Shown here: one piece after another, positions 37,390-47,639 of the stretch
How the letters are laid out: each line of letters begins with the position of its first letter
Numbering within the stretch: position 1 is the first letter of the stretch
Source of the DNA: Sclerodactyla briareus
Lineage: Eukaryota; Echinodermata; Holothuroidea; Dendrochirotida; Sclerodactylidae
Assembly: GCA_026419785.1 (NCBI GenBank)
Contig: JAODTK010005607.1
Location: 1 to 64,000 of the forward strand
Length of the DNA stretch: 64,000 nt
Direction of reading: 5' to 3'
Translations under genes and position numbers: made by a program
The notes under the pieces: model-generated
Seen by the model: only the letters and a program-made list of their open reading frames with translations
Database searches by the model: none
Told to the model about the DNA's origin: nothing

Positions 37390-37665
37390 GAGTTGGGGCA
37401 AACGTTCTGTGTGCACAGCGCCTAGCTCTGCGGTGGAGCAATGATCCGGACACCTTGGCCTGAGCCACTCGCTGCGAATGTCAGACGATGGGGTCAGGGC
37501 TGCCTGAACAGCAGTTTCCCCCCTGCTCCAGTTTTCATGCCTGAGGGCCCCAGTGAGAAGGAACAGGTACCATTTTTTAAGGTCGTTGGTCTGACCCAAC
37601 CGGGATTTGAACCCCGATCTCCCGGTGGGAGAGGACAGGCGCTCTAACAATTGTGTCAGCATATT
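37390..37665 (-). mobile_element. tRNA-derived SINE, family SINE-B
   Basis: On the minus strand, a tRNA-like head has an A-box-like GTTAGAGCGCC and a perfect B-box (GGTTCAAATCC, within CGGGGTTCAAATCCCGG) at about 37601-37617. The body begins CTTAAAAAATGGTACCTGTT and continues CCTTCTCACTGGGG; the same body start (TTTAAAAATGGGACCTGTT) follows the head at 54.76-55.09 kb. Arms of a true tRNA cloverleaf do not all pair, so this is not a functional tRNA gene. Confidence 0.75.
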
Positions 37666-37798
37666 GGCCAATGAAACATAATTGGCTATTATGCCAAATT
37701 CCTCTTGTGGAATACCTCAACAGGGGCACATGTCAAACCTCCAATTTGGTTGTGGGTTTTCTTTTCACCTGTGCTAAATCAAAGGAAATCTTTAACCA

Positions 37799-37851
37799 TT
37801 TTTTTTTTTTTTTTTTACACACTGGAGGGTTTTAGGCAGCTTTTTTTTTTT
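37799..37851. repeat. Poly-T tracts
   Basis: Two T-runs of about 18 and 10 are separated by 24 bases. Confidence 0.8.
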
Positions 37852-38356
37852 CATAGTGCCTGGGCACTGTTATAGTCAACACATGAGGCACTGTCCATAC
37901 ATAACTCACCTCAACTTGGGCAAAAACAAACAATATTGTAAATTATTCTCCTGAGGGATAGCCAGTGGTAACCAACTGAACAATTCCACAAACTGAATTG
38001 CTTCTTTGTGAATCTTTGATTCTAATACTTAATACCGTATATTGACCTTGCACCCCACCCCAAAGCCATTGAGAATCTGAAGATAACACGGAAAGTCCTG
38101 GTAGGCACCCCATCGCCCTCCTCATTTCGTATCACTGCAGAATGTTATCAATGGTGCGTGAGTGTGGTTCATGGTCATTTGGGTGAGTGAATCTGTGTTA
38201 ATTAGATTTCCTCTGATAAGGTTCACAATCCCAAACAAATTGATTCATGGGGATTTTGTCCTCATATAATTCCAAAGAGATTCATAAAAAGAAGTCCTAT
38301 AAAGGCTTACTGTTACGTAACAGCTAACCATGATTCTGAGACCACTTTATGCTTAC

Positions 38357-38462
38357 CTCTAATCATAAGCATTTTGCCATCTCTGTCATAGATGAGATGG
38401 GAACCAACCTCCTTCTTCCTGTGATCACAGACATGGTCCGCTGAATGAGGCCGATTCTTCAG
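38357..38462 (-). CDS. Putative minus-strand gene, internal exon
   Basis: It is 106 nt between acceptor GATCTGGTCTTCAG and a near-consensus donor, GAG|GTAAGC. Only the phase-0 frame is fully open. It reads LKNRPHSADHVCDHRKKEVG, then SHLIYDRDGKMLMIR, and exits in phase 1, which fits the 33063 exon. A cysteine/histidine-containing stretch (SADHVCDH) is followed by a beta-hairpin-like YDRDGK turn. No family was recognised with confidence. Confidence 0.5.
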
Positions 38463-38966
38463 CTGAAGACCAGATCAATTATATGAATATTACATATGAG
38501 AGTAATTTTTTTCCTCAACAAAATAGGACAGGTTTGTAATCTGCGACTATGCATGAATACTACCCCATATTTGACCCTGCACCCCACCACGTACCATTGA
38601 ACTTTGGCAATAAAAACAGGTTCTGGATTGCGCATCCCATCGTTCTTCTTGTTTTCCGCATGAACAGCGAGGATATAATTCGATTTTTTGAAGCATGGAT
38701 TCCTTGTGCGAGTTTCTACCTGGAGCTTCTCAATAACTATGGCCAGTTGAAGCTGACAAAAACATTCCCGAATAAATTTATGGTAGGATTCCAAGCCAAG
38801 ACACTCAACGTGCAGACATATGGTCTGGCAAAATGAAAAGGGCGATAGTTTGTCAATCCACACTTTTGTTTCATCATCGATGTTCAATGTTACGTGAGTA
38901 TGCGCTGCATGATGGTTCATAATGGGGTACATTGAATATGTGACAAGATCATAGGCTTTGTTCCAG

Positions 38967-39019
38967 ACAGGTTTCTGAACTATGAAAGCGACAAGGTGCT
39001 ACCTGGATATTGCACTCAA
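38967..39019 (+). other. Isolated plus-strand exon-like segment
   Basis: Acceptor GGCTTTGTTCCAG and the strong donor CAA|GTAAGC bound a stretch reading RFLNYESDKVLPGYCTQ. No phase-compatible partner was found, so it may be a chance match. Confidence 0.2.
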
Positions 39020-40390
39020 GTAAGCATTTGTGAAAACTTTTTTTATGAGAATAATGAAATGGGCAATTTCACCTCCATGGCATTATGAGTTCACCTGAAG
39101 AGATAGCTAGGTAAGGCGACCAATGTAAATTGTCTACACTCAAATTAGGGCATCTGGTTGGAGTACCTTTGATTTTGGCACAAAAACCCACATCCACTGG
39201 ATAGGGTCAAGCTCGACGGCTCAACCAATTTGGACATCATAGTATTCAGGCTTGCACCTTTGCCCAGGGGCAAGCGTCTGGTAACTGGGTTTGTAACATA
39301 CCTATGGGCCTTTTTTCTAAATTTTTTCTGTCGTGTCACAGTCAAGGGCACACTAGCATTCAATGTTGCTCGAACATTGTTGCAGCATCTTTTGAAAACC
39401 CTCCGCGCAGAAAAAAAAAACACATCCTACCACATAAAACCCCCCAGATTTCCGACCATAACACAGCACGTCCTGGAAAGATGGGATGAATTGGTCATGA
39501 TATTCAAAGATCGAGTGGTGACAGTTTTGGAAATAGGCCCGTAATGACAGAGCTAGGGAAAGTCTCCTCTATCCCAAGCTGTTTTGTTACAAAATGCGCA
39601 TACCACCGTGAAGAGGCTGCTGTTGATGAGTACTACATAATGTGATACTACACTACCTACTGCTTGCATTCAATCAGTTTCTAGTGGCTGTTGGGGCATC
39701 CTGAATGAATTTGGGGGCAGTGAAAGCAAGGTCTGGGGGCGGCAAAAAATGAGGGTCGCAAAAGCAACAGGGTCTGTGAATAACAACAAGTGTAGGTGAA
39801 CAAATCATATTTTCTCTCCATTACCAAGGCTAGCCCAAGACCAGCCTAGATGAGGCAAAGTCGCCCCCCAGAGAGAATCCTCCCCTTCCTTGCTAATACG
39901 GTCGTTGTGTCATGGTAGATCTCTGCTGCTGTTTACCGACCGACAAAACGCTGGGATAAACAAATTGTCCTTGGTGGTCGCGAATCTGCGACTCTGGTCC
40001 AAGATTTTATGACTTTCGTAGAAACTGCGGTCATTAGCCGTCAGTGGGTTGGGATTTTCCTTTGCAACCCCACTGTTTTAAAAAAAAAGTGGCGGTGGGG
40101 TGGGAGCATTTCGCTCTCGGGACCTATTCTGTGTAATGTACTTACATCATTTCTGTTTATCACAAGGGGTCATGGTTGGGTGTTGAAGACTTGAGTCCCT
40201 GAAGATTGAAATATTAATCAAATTTGTAGAGCTAAAGTTCAGTATCAGATGCGATGTTAAGACCAAGAGTTCCCTCTGCACTCCATTCGTCGACATTTAA
40301 ATACATGGGAAATCATAAACACAGGTTTACAATCTCCAATGATGCTCTGGGGGATTCGGCATAGAGAAAGATTGCAGGGAATCAACTTAC

Positions 40391-40428
40391 CCACAACCCC
40401 CACACGTAGTGACACAGTTTCTTGGATC
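40391..40428 (-). CDS. Putative minus-strand gene, 38-nt exon
   Basis: A strong acceptor (GTATTTTTCTTACAG) and the donor TGG|GTAAGT bound 38 nt. In the phase that fits the 38357 exon it reads SKKLCHYVWGLW. All three frames are open, so the reading is not unique. Another (IQETVSLRVGVV) would follow directly from the 41581 exon but would then not join the 38357 exon. Confidence 0.4.
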
Positions 40429-40879
40429 CTGTAAGAAAAATACACAAATATTCGAGAATACCTGCTAATATGTGGGTGTCAGAGAAGATATGTGAAAACT
40501 AAGTACATACTCACATAGATACTGTGGCTGCAAATAGGGCCTTGTGAATCTTAAATGTCTTTTTTTTTTCCTCCAAGACCTAATTGTTTTCAGCACAAAT
40601 TCCTTTTTGCTGAGTGCACGTTATAAACAACTGGATAAAATAAATCCTCAAGTGCATTTCCTTGCCAAAACCACCAGTGAGAAGAGATATCAAATGCAGG
40701 TTTTTTTTGTTTTGAATTCAGAATATTTTTTTAGAGGTCTATCAAAGTGACCCTCTAGTAGGGTCCAACGCATTTGGGGATTTTAGTTTTAGTCATAAAT
40801 GCAGGCAATCATATATAATCCGTTATTGGAATTTTACCCTGATCACCATACAGCCAGGGATTGCAGTGCAAATAATGAC

Positions 40880-41170
40880 TTTGCCGACGACCTGGAATCA
40901 ACTGTCATGTTTTTCGACCATCTAAAGGCTTACCCACCAGGTTTTGTGTAATATCGACCAACTCTTCATTTTTTTGCGTAAAACCTTCAAAATAGAGGGC
41001 AACCGTCATGGCAAGAGGCCCCCCACTTTCAACTTATTCCAAATTTTACCTGGGGTGGACAGGTGGTCAAGTTTCAGATCATAGCAATAACGGTTAAAGA
41101 GTATGCATACCCACAAAAATATTTCTGTGGAAGACGGCAGATGACAGACGTGCAGCGGTATGCGGGCAGT
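40880..41170 (-). repeat. Partial copy of dispersed repeat family A
   Basis: It shares word order with 18.9-19.2 kb: a TCATTTTTTTGCGTAAAA-like stretch, GGCAAGAGG, CCCACTTTCAA, and TCAAGTTTCAGATCATAGC then GGTTAAAGAGTAT. It is divergent and lacks the terminal hairpin. Confidence 0.45.
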
Positions 41171-41580
41171 TAGGCGAAGGCAAACCATAAGATCATTGAA
41201 GTGACAGCCCTCCCAACAATCCCCTGGTATATAGCAGTTTAATCTGGCCAGACCAAGCCAAGATGAGCAGTTCATGAACCACATTGGAAATAGCAAACGT
41301 CCTTTGGTTTATTCCCGTAACTCATTCACACTTCAGTGAAACACTAGAGAAGTGAAGTGCCAAAATATTCTGGCCTTTGTTTATGGCCAAGAAGTGCCTC
41401 CCCCCTTGTATGTGTTGAATAAGATCTCAACAGAAGCTCAATAAAAAAGTGCAAGGGTTTGGGGTCATTAGGAGGGACATGCATACATGCCAATATAACT
41501 CGATACTCACGGGGGGCAGTCACCCAGGGTTAGATTCTGTTCTGACGTAGCGGTCCATACAAAAGTCCCATGGGACTTAC

Positions 41581-41648
41581 GAAAGGTTTCTCCTTTGCGC
41601 AATGCTGTATAAATGTAAACGGGACATCAAGAAACTCTGCATCGGCAT
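41581..41648 (-). CDS. Putative first coding exon of the minus-strand gene
   Basis: ATG at 41648 (minus) opens MPMQSFLMSRLHLYSIAQRR, then NL, and ends at the consensus donor TC|GTAAGT. The peptide has no acidic residue and alternates basic, serine and hydrophobic residues, as mitochondrial targeting sequences do. The open frame continues upstream of the ATG to about 41819 (IGVAYLIPCLPTIHVEFDEI), so an earlier start or an upstream exon (acceptor TTTTCAATTGCAAG at about 41731) is possible. It exits in phase 2, and no single exon linking it to the 40391-38357 chain was found, so membership in that gene is uncertain. Confidence 0.4.
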
Positions 41649-42178
41649 GAACCACAGGAGGATCTCATCAAATTCAACATGGATGGTAGGAAGACAAGGA
41701 ATGAGATAGGCAACTCCAATCCTTGCAATTGAAAAGAAGGTATTGCTGCATTCTTTGACTTCTTCTCTGCAACGTCTTGCACAACGTAGATGTGTCGCAG
41801 CTTCCTCCCTTTTCTATAGCTACATCTTTGGGTATGCTCCTCTGAGCTGAGCTCTAATTATTGCCCCTACCTTCATCTACCAATCTCGGGTAAACTGGCT
41901 GACAAGCAGCATGCACCCATTATACTGTTTGCATCCCTGCAGCCTGCTCTGTTCTTCACTCTCTTCGTTCGTTGTCAGAACCTCGCGCCTTCGTTGGAAG
42001 CTCTGCATCTGGTCTGCTTTACTCTTCCTCAATCTTCAGCTTTCAAGTCCTAGAATCAGCAAGCGGTCTCTCACTACTCTTTCAAAGCTCTTCAGCCCTT
42101 TATCAAGCAGGGCTCAGCATAGGGTTTAGCTTTTGCCCATCTTGCGCCATAAAAAAAAAGCTGGTGTTCACTAGTATA
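41649..42178. promoter_or_regulatory. Possible head-to-head (bidirectional) promoter interval
   Basis: About 530 bases separate the putative minus-strand start (41648) from the putative plus-strand start (42179). The plus strand is rich in CT tracts and no TATA box was identified. The role is inferred only from the divergent starts. Confidence 0.2.
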
Positions 42179-42327
42179 ATGATGGTTAGGGAGCAAGAGG
42201 GGGGGAGCAGCTCACTGGTCGAGGCCGCTAATTCTATGGCAAGGGCAGAACAGAGGACGCTAATCAACAACGACAATGAGCTCAAGGCTGAGGGATCTTC
42301 CTCAAGGCCAGACCCGCACCATCCGAG
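42179..42327 (+). CDS. Candidate first coding exon, plus strand
   Basis: Two adjacent ATG codons open MMVREQEGGSSSLVEAANSM, then ARAEQRTLINNDNELKAEGS, before a possible donor at 42328 (CCGAG|GTCAGG) or 42333 (CAG|GTCAAA). The frame is also open upstream without a clear signal. The composition (charged, serine-rich, low complexity) suits a disordered N-terminus. Downstream partner exons are unproven. The gene beginning at 49592 may be separate. Confidence 0.35.
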
Positions 42328-42468
42328 GTCAGGTCAAAAGACAGGAAAGCTTTGTTTAATTTGTTGGGTACCTCATCACCCAGCCCTGCACAACGTCAAT
42401 TTTCATCACTGGATTTATCATCAATGGGCCAGTGTGAGGTGGTTATCACAAGAGAGAACCAGGAACGG

Positions 42469-43080
42469 AAGCCATGAGGCTTAGTGACTCCTTCACTCAT
42501 TTCTGAAAACATTGGTGCAAAAGAATGATGAGAGGCATTAAGAAATGAACAATACAAAGAATTGATCCTTTCATCCACCCAGCGCCCCAGGTATGGTTGA
42601 CATACAGGTGAATTTGAAATTGCTAAATGAAAAGTTCTACCTATTTGACCTCAGGTTGACCTCACCTGACCCCAAAAGAATATGGTCATCATATCCATTG
42701 GGGAAACACTCAGACTGGGATTGAACTTCAAACATCCAGGCCTGGTTGAGTAACATTTTACAAACTAAAATACGATAAGGTTTACTGCAGTCCTCATTAA
42801 AGAAGCTACAAATTAAATTAGGCTTAATTGGAACTAGCCTTCGTGAACAAAACCCCAAAATGATAGAGTTTTTGTATTCATATTGAGGAACACACATGAA
42901 CACACAAACCAGGTATGAGCTTAATCAATCCATTGGGTTAGGTTGAGGTGTTTTATCTTCAGTTACAGGATTAATTGGCCAAAAATCGATTATTTGGGTT
43001 TTATTTTTCTATGACAAAAAATGACCCCAATCTTTCACCAGATTTATCTATAAGGGTTCTTTTGGGAAAGATATTTCGTT
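42469..43080 (+). repeat. Dispersed repeat family B, copy
   Basis: It starts with hairpin AAGCC-ATGA-GGCTT then AGTGACTCCTTCACT. Family phrases continue with CCTGACCCCAAAAGAATAT, GGGGAAACACTCAGACTGG and CCCCAAAATGATAGAG. It is more diverged than the 13.46 kb copy. Confidence 0.6.
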
Positions 43081-43459
43081 TGTAAAAGAATAATGAACAA
43101 ACCCTACAAATCGGTAGTTTAATGTTTTAAAAGTAGATCCATGCTTGAATTTTGGACAATGTAGTGTGTTCCGCACGCAGGCCTTGGTATCCTGATACAG
43201 AGGTGATTTCTGTTGAAACGTGCATGTCAGAGAGAGGTTACTTAATTCATTGCACTTACTCAATAAAACTGAATTGATAGTGTGCGCAAGCCTTGGTTCT
43301 CTTTACTGCCAGCAAAACAAGTTAGTGGTTGGCCTCAGTAGTCTTTGGACTGAGGAGAGTAAAGTACATAGGTGATTTTGGATTTTATTTAGCCATTTTG
43401 GTTTTGTTGTAGTGACACCAGGATCCTCCCCAGCCCCAAAAGAGAAAAAAATTCTGACT

Positions 43460-43950
43460 GCCGTGTCATACTTCACAACCGCGGACTGATGCTGGAGTCA
43501 GCCCCAATATGGTGCCAGTGCTGAAGATTCCAGTGGGGAATTTCGACATCGTCACCCTGGCAGCACGCATGCAGAAACGAGGATCCAATCTCTGGTCTAG
43601 CTGCTTTCCATGCCATGCTGATGGAGGAGGGTCCTCCACATGGCTTATCCTGGAATTGGAAGACTGCTCTTGTGATAAGGACACAGCCAGTCTGGATCAA
43701 AAATGATGATTTGACCCACTACTATGGTTGACAGTCCTCCCAGAAAGGTGGCTTCCGCGTAGCGTTCCGGAGGAGATCCTCTCAGATGACAGGGCGGGGA
43801 CCTTGGTCTCTCTGTATGCCGTCAGGTGCTTGAAGGGGTCTCCATTCCCATCTTTGGAACTCTGTACCTCTTTTTGGCTGTCGGCGATCGCGTGCAATAG
43901 TTCACGGTGGTTGGAGATCGGTTTGCGGATGAAGGCGGGGTGGTTCAAAT
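43460..43950 (-). pseudogene. Possible decayed coding segment, one in-frame TGA
   Basis: On the minus strand one frame stays open from about 43948 to 43466 apart from a single TGA at 43697-43699. It reads ISNHRELLHAIADSQKEVQS, GDPFKHLTAYRETKVPALSS and, after the TGA, VEDPPPSAWHGKQLDQRLDP. GC and CpG content are above the neighbourhood. The plus strand is also partly open, so direction is not certain. No family was recognised. It may be a retroelement ORF relic. Confidence 0.3.
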
Positions 43951-44385
43951 AAAAGTTTCGAACTCTTCAGGATTCGTGGGTCATCTTTACATGCACAACT
44001 CGGGGCACAGTTAGCTCTGAAAAGGCGATGAAAAAAAAATTGGAGAGCCACCATCAGACAGATATCTAACTGTTGGCTCTCATCATAGCTGGCACCATTC
44101 ATCAATAGCAACATGCGGTAGTTCCATAGGAGTCCTTTACACCCTTCACCCCGTGTCTCACCCTAGGCCATTCATTATCAACAGGCTCACTGGCTCTCTG
44201 TAAGAATCAGTATTGAACTTCATAATTTTAGTCTCACATTCAACGCGAATAATGATTCTTGCTCCTTTCTTGTCCAATACAGTAGGTAACATAATTAAGT
44301 ATTAAATGACACTGATCAAGACTATGATGATCCAAAACTAACCTCTAGCCCTGAGGAGTTCAATTGCAATTGAACCTGAATTTCC

Positions 44386-45300
44386 TAAGACACAGACTCG
44401 TTCTTGGTTTCTCGAGGGCCGATCTGGATGGCATTCTGGTCAGAAGTGATTATCTAATTCTTAGGAAAGCGGAGGCTAGGAAAGCTTTAAGTTTCTGTGC
44501 TAACTAAGTTGATTTCGAGAGGCAGATTGCATCTAATACCAAGGAGAATCCTCGTGCAGTTTTCTCTATGACAGGGGGAGAGCAGAAAGTCAAGGACAGA
44601 ATTGGGTAAACTTTTCGTGTCCGTTCTGTGAATACCAGCAATAGTCAAGAACGATGGCTAGCGTTTTAATAACTATTTCTCGTCGGTATTCACTAAAGAA
44701 AAGCTGGGATAATTTTTAGCGACTTTGGGTTGGAAGTGCCTCATAAGACTATTGGACGGTAATATAGTTGTTCGCCTGATGTTGATGAAGGGGAAACTGC
44801 AAACTTATGTTACAAGAGCAGCCGCCAAAGTGGTAAAGCTCTGGTTGGTTTCGGAGTTTACCCCTTTATTGTAAATCTTTGCCGATATGTGGTCTGTTCC
44901 ATTAGCTATTAGTTTCAATAAAACCTTGCACGCAGGTGTTGGTCGGGATGATTGGAAGAGAGCAAATGTTCGCCAATTTCAAGACAGGCAATCAGTCTAT
45001 TCTTGTAATTACAGGCCAGTGAGCCTTACCCGTGTTATCTGCAAGGTGTTAGAAAATTCATCCGTGGGATCATCTTGCGACTTTTCTCAAGGGAGTATAG
45101 CCAATTGTATGAAGAATATAAAAAATGTTGATCTCTCTAAAGATACAGCTGTCAGGATTATTTTAGACTCCAGGATGTCCCACAGCACAGAGGGCTTTCA
45201 GCTTCGTCAGAAATTCCATAGAGCAAAAGGGGGGAATTATCATTGTCAGTTTTATGCATTGAAATAATATAGTGCAGCTCCTGACTACCTTTGTGATCAA
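44386..45300 (+). mobile_element. Non-LTR retrotransposon RT relic
   Basis: Read across frames, the order is a linker (KAEARKALSFC, ERQIASNTKENPRAVFS) and a VSPF..NLCADMWSVPLAISFN segment. After these come DDWKRANV and the classic NYRPVSLTRVICKVLEN motif at about 45008-45060. One frame is open from 44887 to 45267. These are the linker and RT 0-2 regions of CR1/L2/Jockey-like ORF2. Palm motif A and the YADD box were not recovered, so the copy is 3'-decayed or truncated. It probably belongs to the same group as the 9.1-10.1 kb relic. Confidence 0.8.
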
Positions 45301-45519
45301 GTTTGTCACTTTCCAACAAGGAGTAGCCTTGTTACGAGAGCAGCCTGCTCTGGTGTTCTACTCTCCACAGTCTGCAACTAATGGGGGGAGAGGCGCCGTT
45401 TATCTAGCCATGGAGTACACCAATTGAACGCCTGCTCGAGATATCTGGATGTGCAATAACACAGATATATATACCTTCAAATATGGGTTTAAAAGTGCAA
45501 AAAAATGGCTGAAATGTCG

Positions 45520-46510
45520 AATCTTGTAATTGCTTTGGGGTACTTTCAGTCCGTAAGGGATGTATGGAATGTTTGATATATTTATGGTGTTGTCGTTATC
45601 CAATCCCTGTTCAATGGGTGCAGGGACCCTGCGGGAGAACACTGGTATGCAGTAGTGACAGGGTTCGTTAGTTATGAATGATGCCAAAAGAATATAAAAT
45701 AAAATAATCCGACCCCCACCTAGATGGATGGAGGTCATGTCCTCATGATGAGTACTGATCCTGCCGCTTGGGGTAAGGCAGAGAGGTAATCTAGGTCAAA
45801 GACTGGGGATATTTTCGGGGGAACGGAAAAACTGATGGAATTGTGAAAATAGATATTTATCTGCACATATTAGTTGGTAGCAAATATCTGACCCCAACCT
45901 AGGGCTAGGCCTAGATCACATTCGATTAACAACTCAAAGATACCCCAGGGATTTGCGTCCCCAGCCAGTTAGGCTAGGCTATGTCCTATATCCGCATACA
46001 CAGTCATTTTCCGCAATTTTTATGTGAAGTAAATAACACAGAACAAAAATCAGGAATGAGGAATTATCTTCTGGCTTTGCTTCATTGACCACTAACACAA
46101 AGTGACCCTAGAAAAGAGTCGCAAATGCAAATTCCATTCAATCGCAGAACTATACTACCTGTGTTATATCACGGGAAACGAGCATGAAACTGAGAACCCA
46201 TCATGATAAATCTGACGCATGCCATAGTAGATGTTCATTATGAATTGATTTCAGAAGCGACTAGTACTGCAAACTATATTGTAAGACTGAATATGTCGAC
46301 GAACTAACGACGACTGACCTTTATTTTGTTCTACACATTCAATTTTCAAATGTTTGTGGTACGTTGCCAGCCAGGTCACGTCGCCTGTGGCGTAGTAGTT
46401 GAAGACGGAGCAGACTACCATAGGCAGCCTTGACCACCTGACACCTAGTCCTAAGTTAGCCTACTGCATGCCGTGGGATTTTCTTTTCGTTCAAGCGACG
46501 CGCGCTGTTC
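45520..46510. other. No recognised gene
   Basis: ORFs here are short and unsupported. The last ~60 bases before 46515 are CpG-containing (GCGACGCGCGCTG), in line with a possible promoter for the ORF there. Confidence 0.45.
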
Positions 46511-46514
46511 CAGT

Positions 46515-46622
46515 ATGAAAGACAAGAAACGTGCGAGGCAGACCGATCATAGGGAAAAACTAAGTTCCAGCTGGTTTATTGCGATTGAAAGAGAACGTGA
46601 GGGCAGAACGATCTTTTTGTAG
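46515..46622 (+). CDS. Candidate first coding exon, very basic peptide
   Basis: ATG opens MKDKKRARQTDHREKLSSSW, then FIAIEREREGRTIFL, and a stop at 46620. A donor-like TTTTT|GTAGGC overlaps the stop. The peptide is highly charged. A CpG-rich stretch precedes it. An intron from 46619 to the 46656 acceptor would be only about 37 nt, implausibly short, so the link to the next exon is unproven. Confidence 0.3.
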   Translation: MKDKKRARQTDHREKLSSSWFIAIEREREGRTIFL

Positions 46623-46655
46623 GCATGATGCATTTGCCCAACATCTTACCTAAAG

Positions 46656-46771
46656 TAAAACTTGGCCACGCTGTGATGTAGATCATAGAATTGCATTTGT
46701 AGGGTTCTGCGAAATTCCCAATGTTGAGCAGATGTTGTATGTTCTCGAACTTGTCGAAGGCTTATTGCATG
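46656..46771 (+). CDS. Candidate internal exon
   Basis: One frame is open from 46656 to the consensus donor CATG|GTGAGT. It reads TWPRCDVDHRIAFVGF, then CEIPNVEQMLYVLELVEGLL. Possible acceptors are the weak CTTACCTAAAG at 46655 or TGATGTAG at 46681. It exits in phase 1, which fits the phase-1 entry of the exon starting at 47416. Amphipathic helix-like content is seen; function is unknown. Confidence 0.4.
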
Positions 46772-47415
46772 GTGAGTGTCACACGCACACCAGTGGTAGA
46801 GTTTGTATGAGACTTGTTATTGTGGGGAGGGTTCTGATGGAATTGCTTCCATAATCGTGGTATAACTGTGAGTGAATAATGAGCACCGTACTGACAATTA
46901 GAATGCCTAATCCCGCAACTTAACAAAGTATACCCAAGGATTTCACAGTTTTATATCTTCGTCTTCGACTAGTTACTCTGAAAATAAGAGGATGGGGCAA
47001 AATGGGATTTATAAATTTGACAAATCTGCGGGCGTTCATTCCCTGTGTGAATGACTCTCGTTCCCCAACGATTGAACGACAGAACACAAAGAGATAAACG
47101 GCTTACATGTATGTCCGTACACAAACGGGATGGTTTGCGCAGACTCAGTCTGATTGTGATAGTGTATCAGGGTCGATTGGAAAATTGTAGACAGCAGCAG
47201 GAAAAGGCATGCTATTACTACTCAATAGGGTCAAATTTACATTAGACCTGTATATACTTAGCTAACGTTGGGGAAATAACTTAGTCGAAAATCGTCTTGC
47301 CGTGGGGGGGAAGCTTACCATCATCTATGTCCACTTAATCCCGTGACTCCCTACTACATACTTAGGCCTACACTCTCATACTACTACGATCAAGGAAAAT
47401 TAAATTAAATACCAG

Positions 47416-47633
47416 ATGTCAACTCAAATTTGACGAAATTTGTTCTACCGCCGAAGCACACGACTATGTTCTTTGAAGAGAATATCCCGATAGGACGCAG
47501 GGTTTCCGTTAACCCGGATCCCGGCTCCCTGACGCGACGGATATTTCCCAGGGACGCACACAAGATCAGATTCCGCGCGGTCCCTGGGAGCGCAAATGTT
47601 TTGAACATGACGCACACACGATACAGTCTCTAA
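47416..47633 (+). CDS. Candidate terminal exon
   Basis: After an acceptor-like AAATTAAATACCAG the frame reads VNSNLTKFVLPPKHTTMFFE, then NIPIGRRVSVNPDPGSLTRR and IRFRAVPGS, ending at TAA. It enters in phase 1, as required by the 46771 donor. Local CpG content (GACGCGACGG, CGCGCGG) contrasts with the flanks. The FEENIPIGRRV phrase is faintly cadherin-like but too weak to name. The minus strand is also open. Confidence 0.35.
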
Positions 47634-47639
47634 TATCGC

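Noticed and set aside
37600..37665. tRNA gene on the minus strand
   Set aside because: A perfect B-box is present, but the cloverleaf arms do not pair and a SINE body follows. It is called as SINE-B.
38459..38932. 157-codon minus-strand ORF next to the 38357 exon
   Set aside because: It runs into the acceptor of the 38357-38462 exon and so would be intron. A related non-coding segment near 38030 suggests repeat origin.
39230..39544. Plus-strand 104-codon ORF with a good internal acceptor at 39341
   Set aside because: Its phase does not fit the only nearby donor (39019), and the frame is also open on the other strand. Treated as chance.
41972..42484. 170-codon plus-strand ORF as a single exon
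   Set aside because: Only the part from the ATG at 42179 looks coding. The upstream half is Ser/Leu-rich reading of CT tracts, and a donor-like site ends the useful part.
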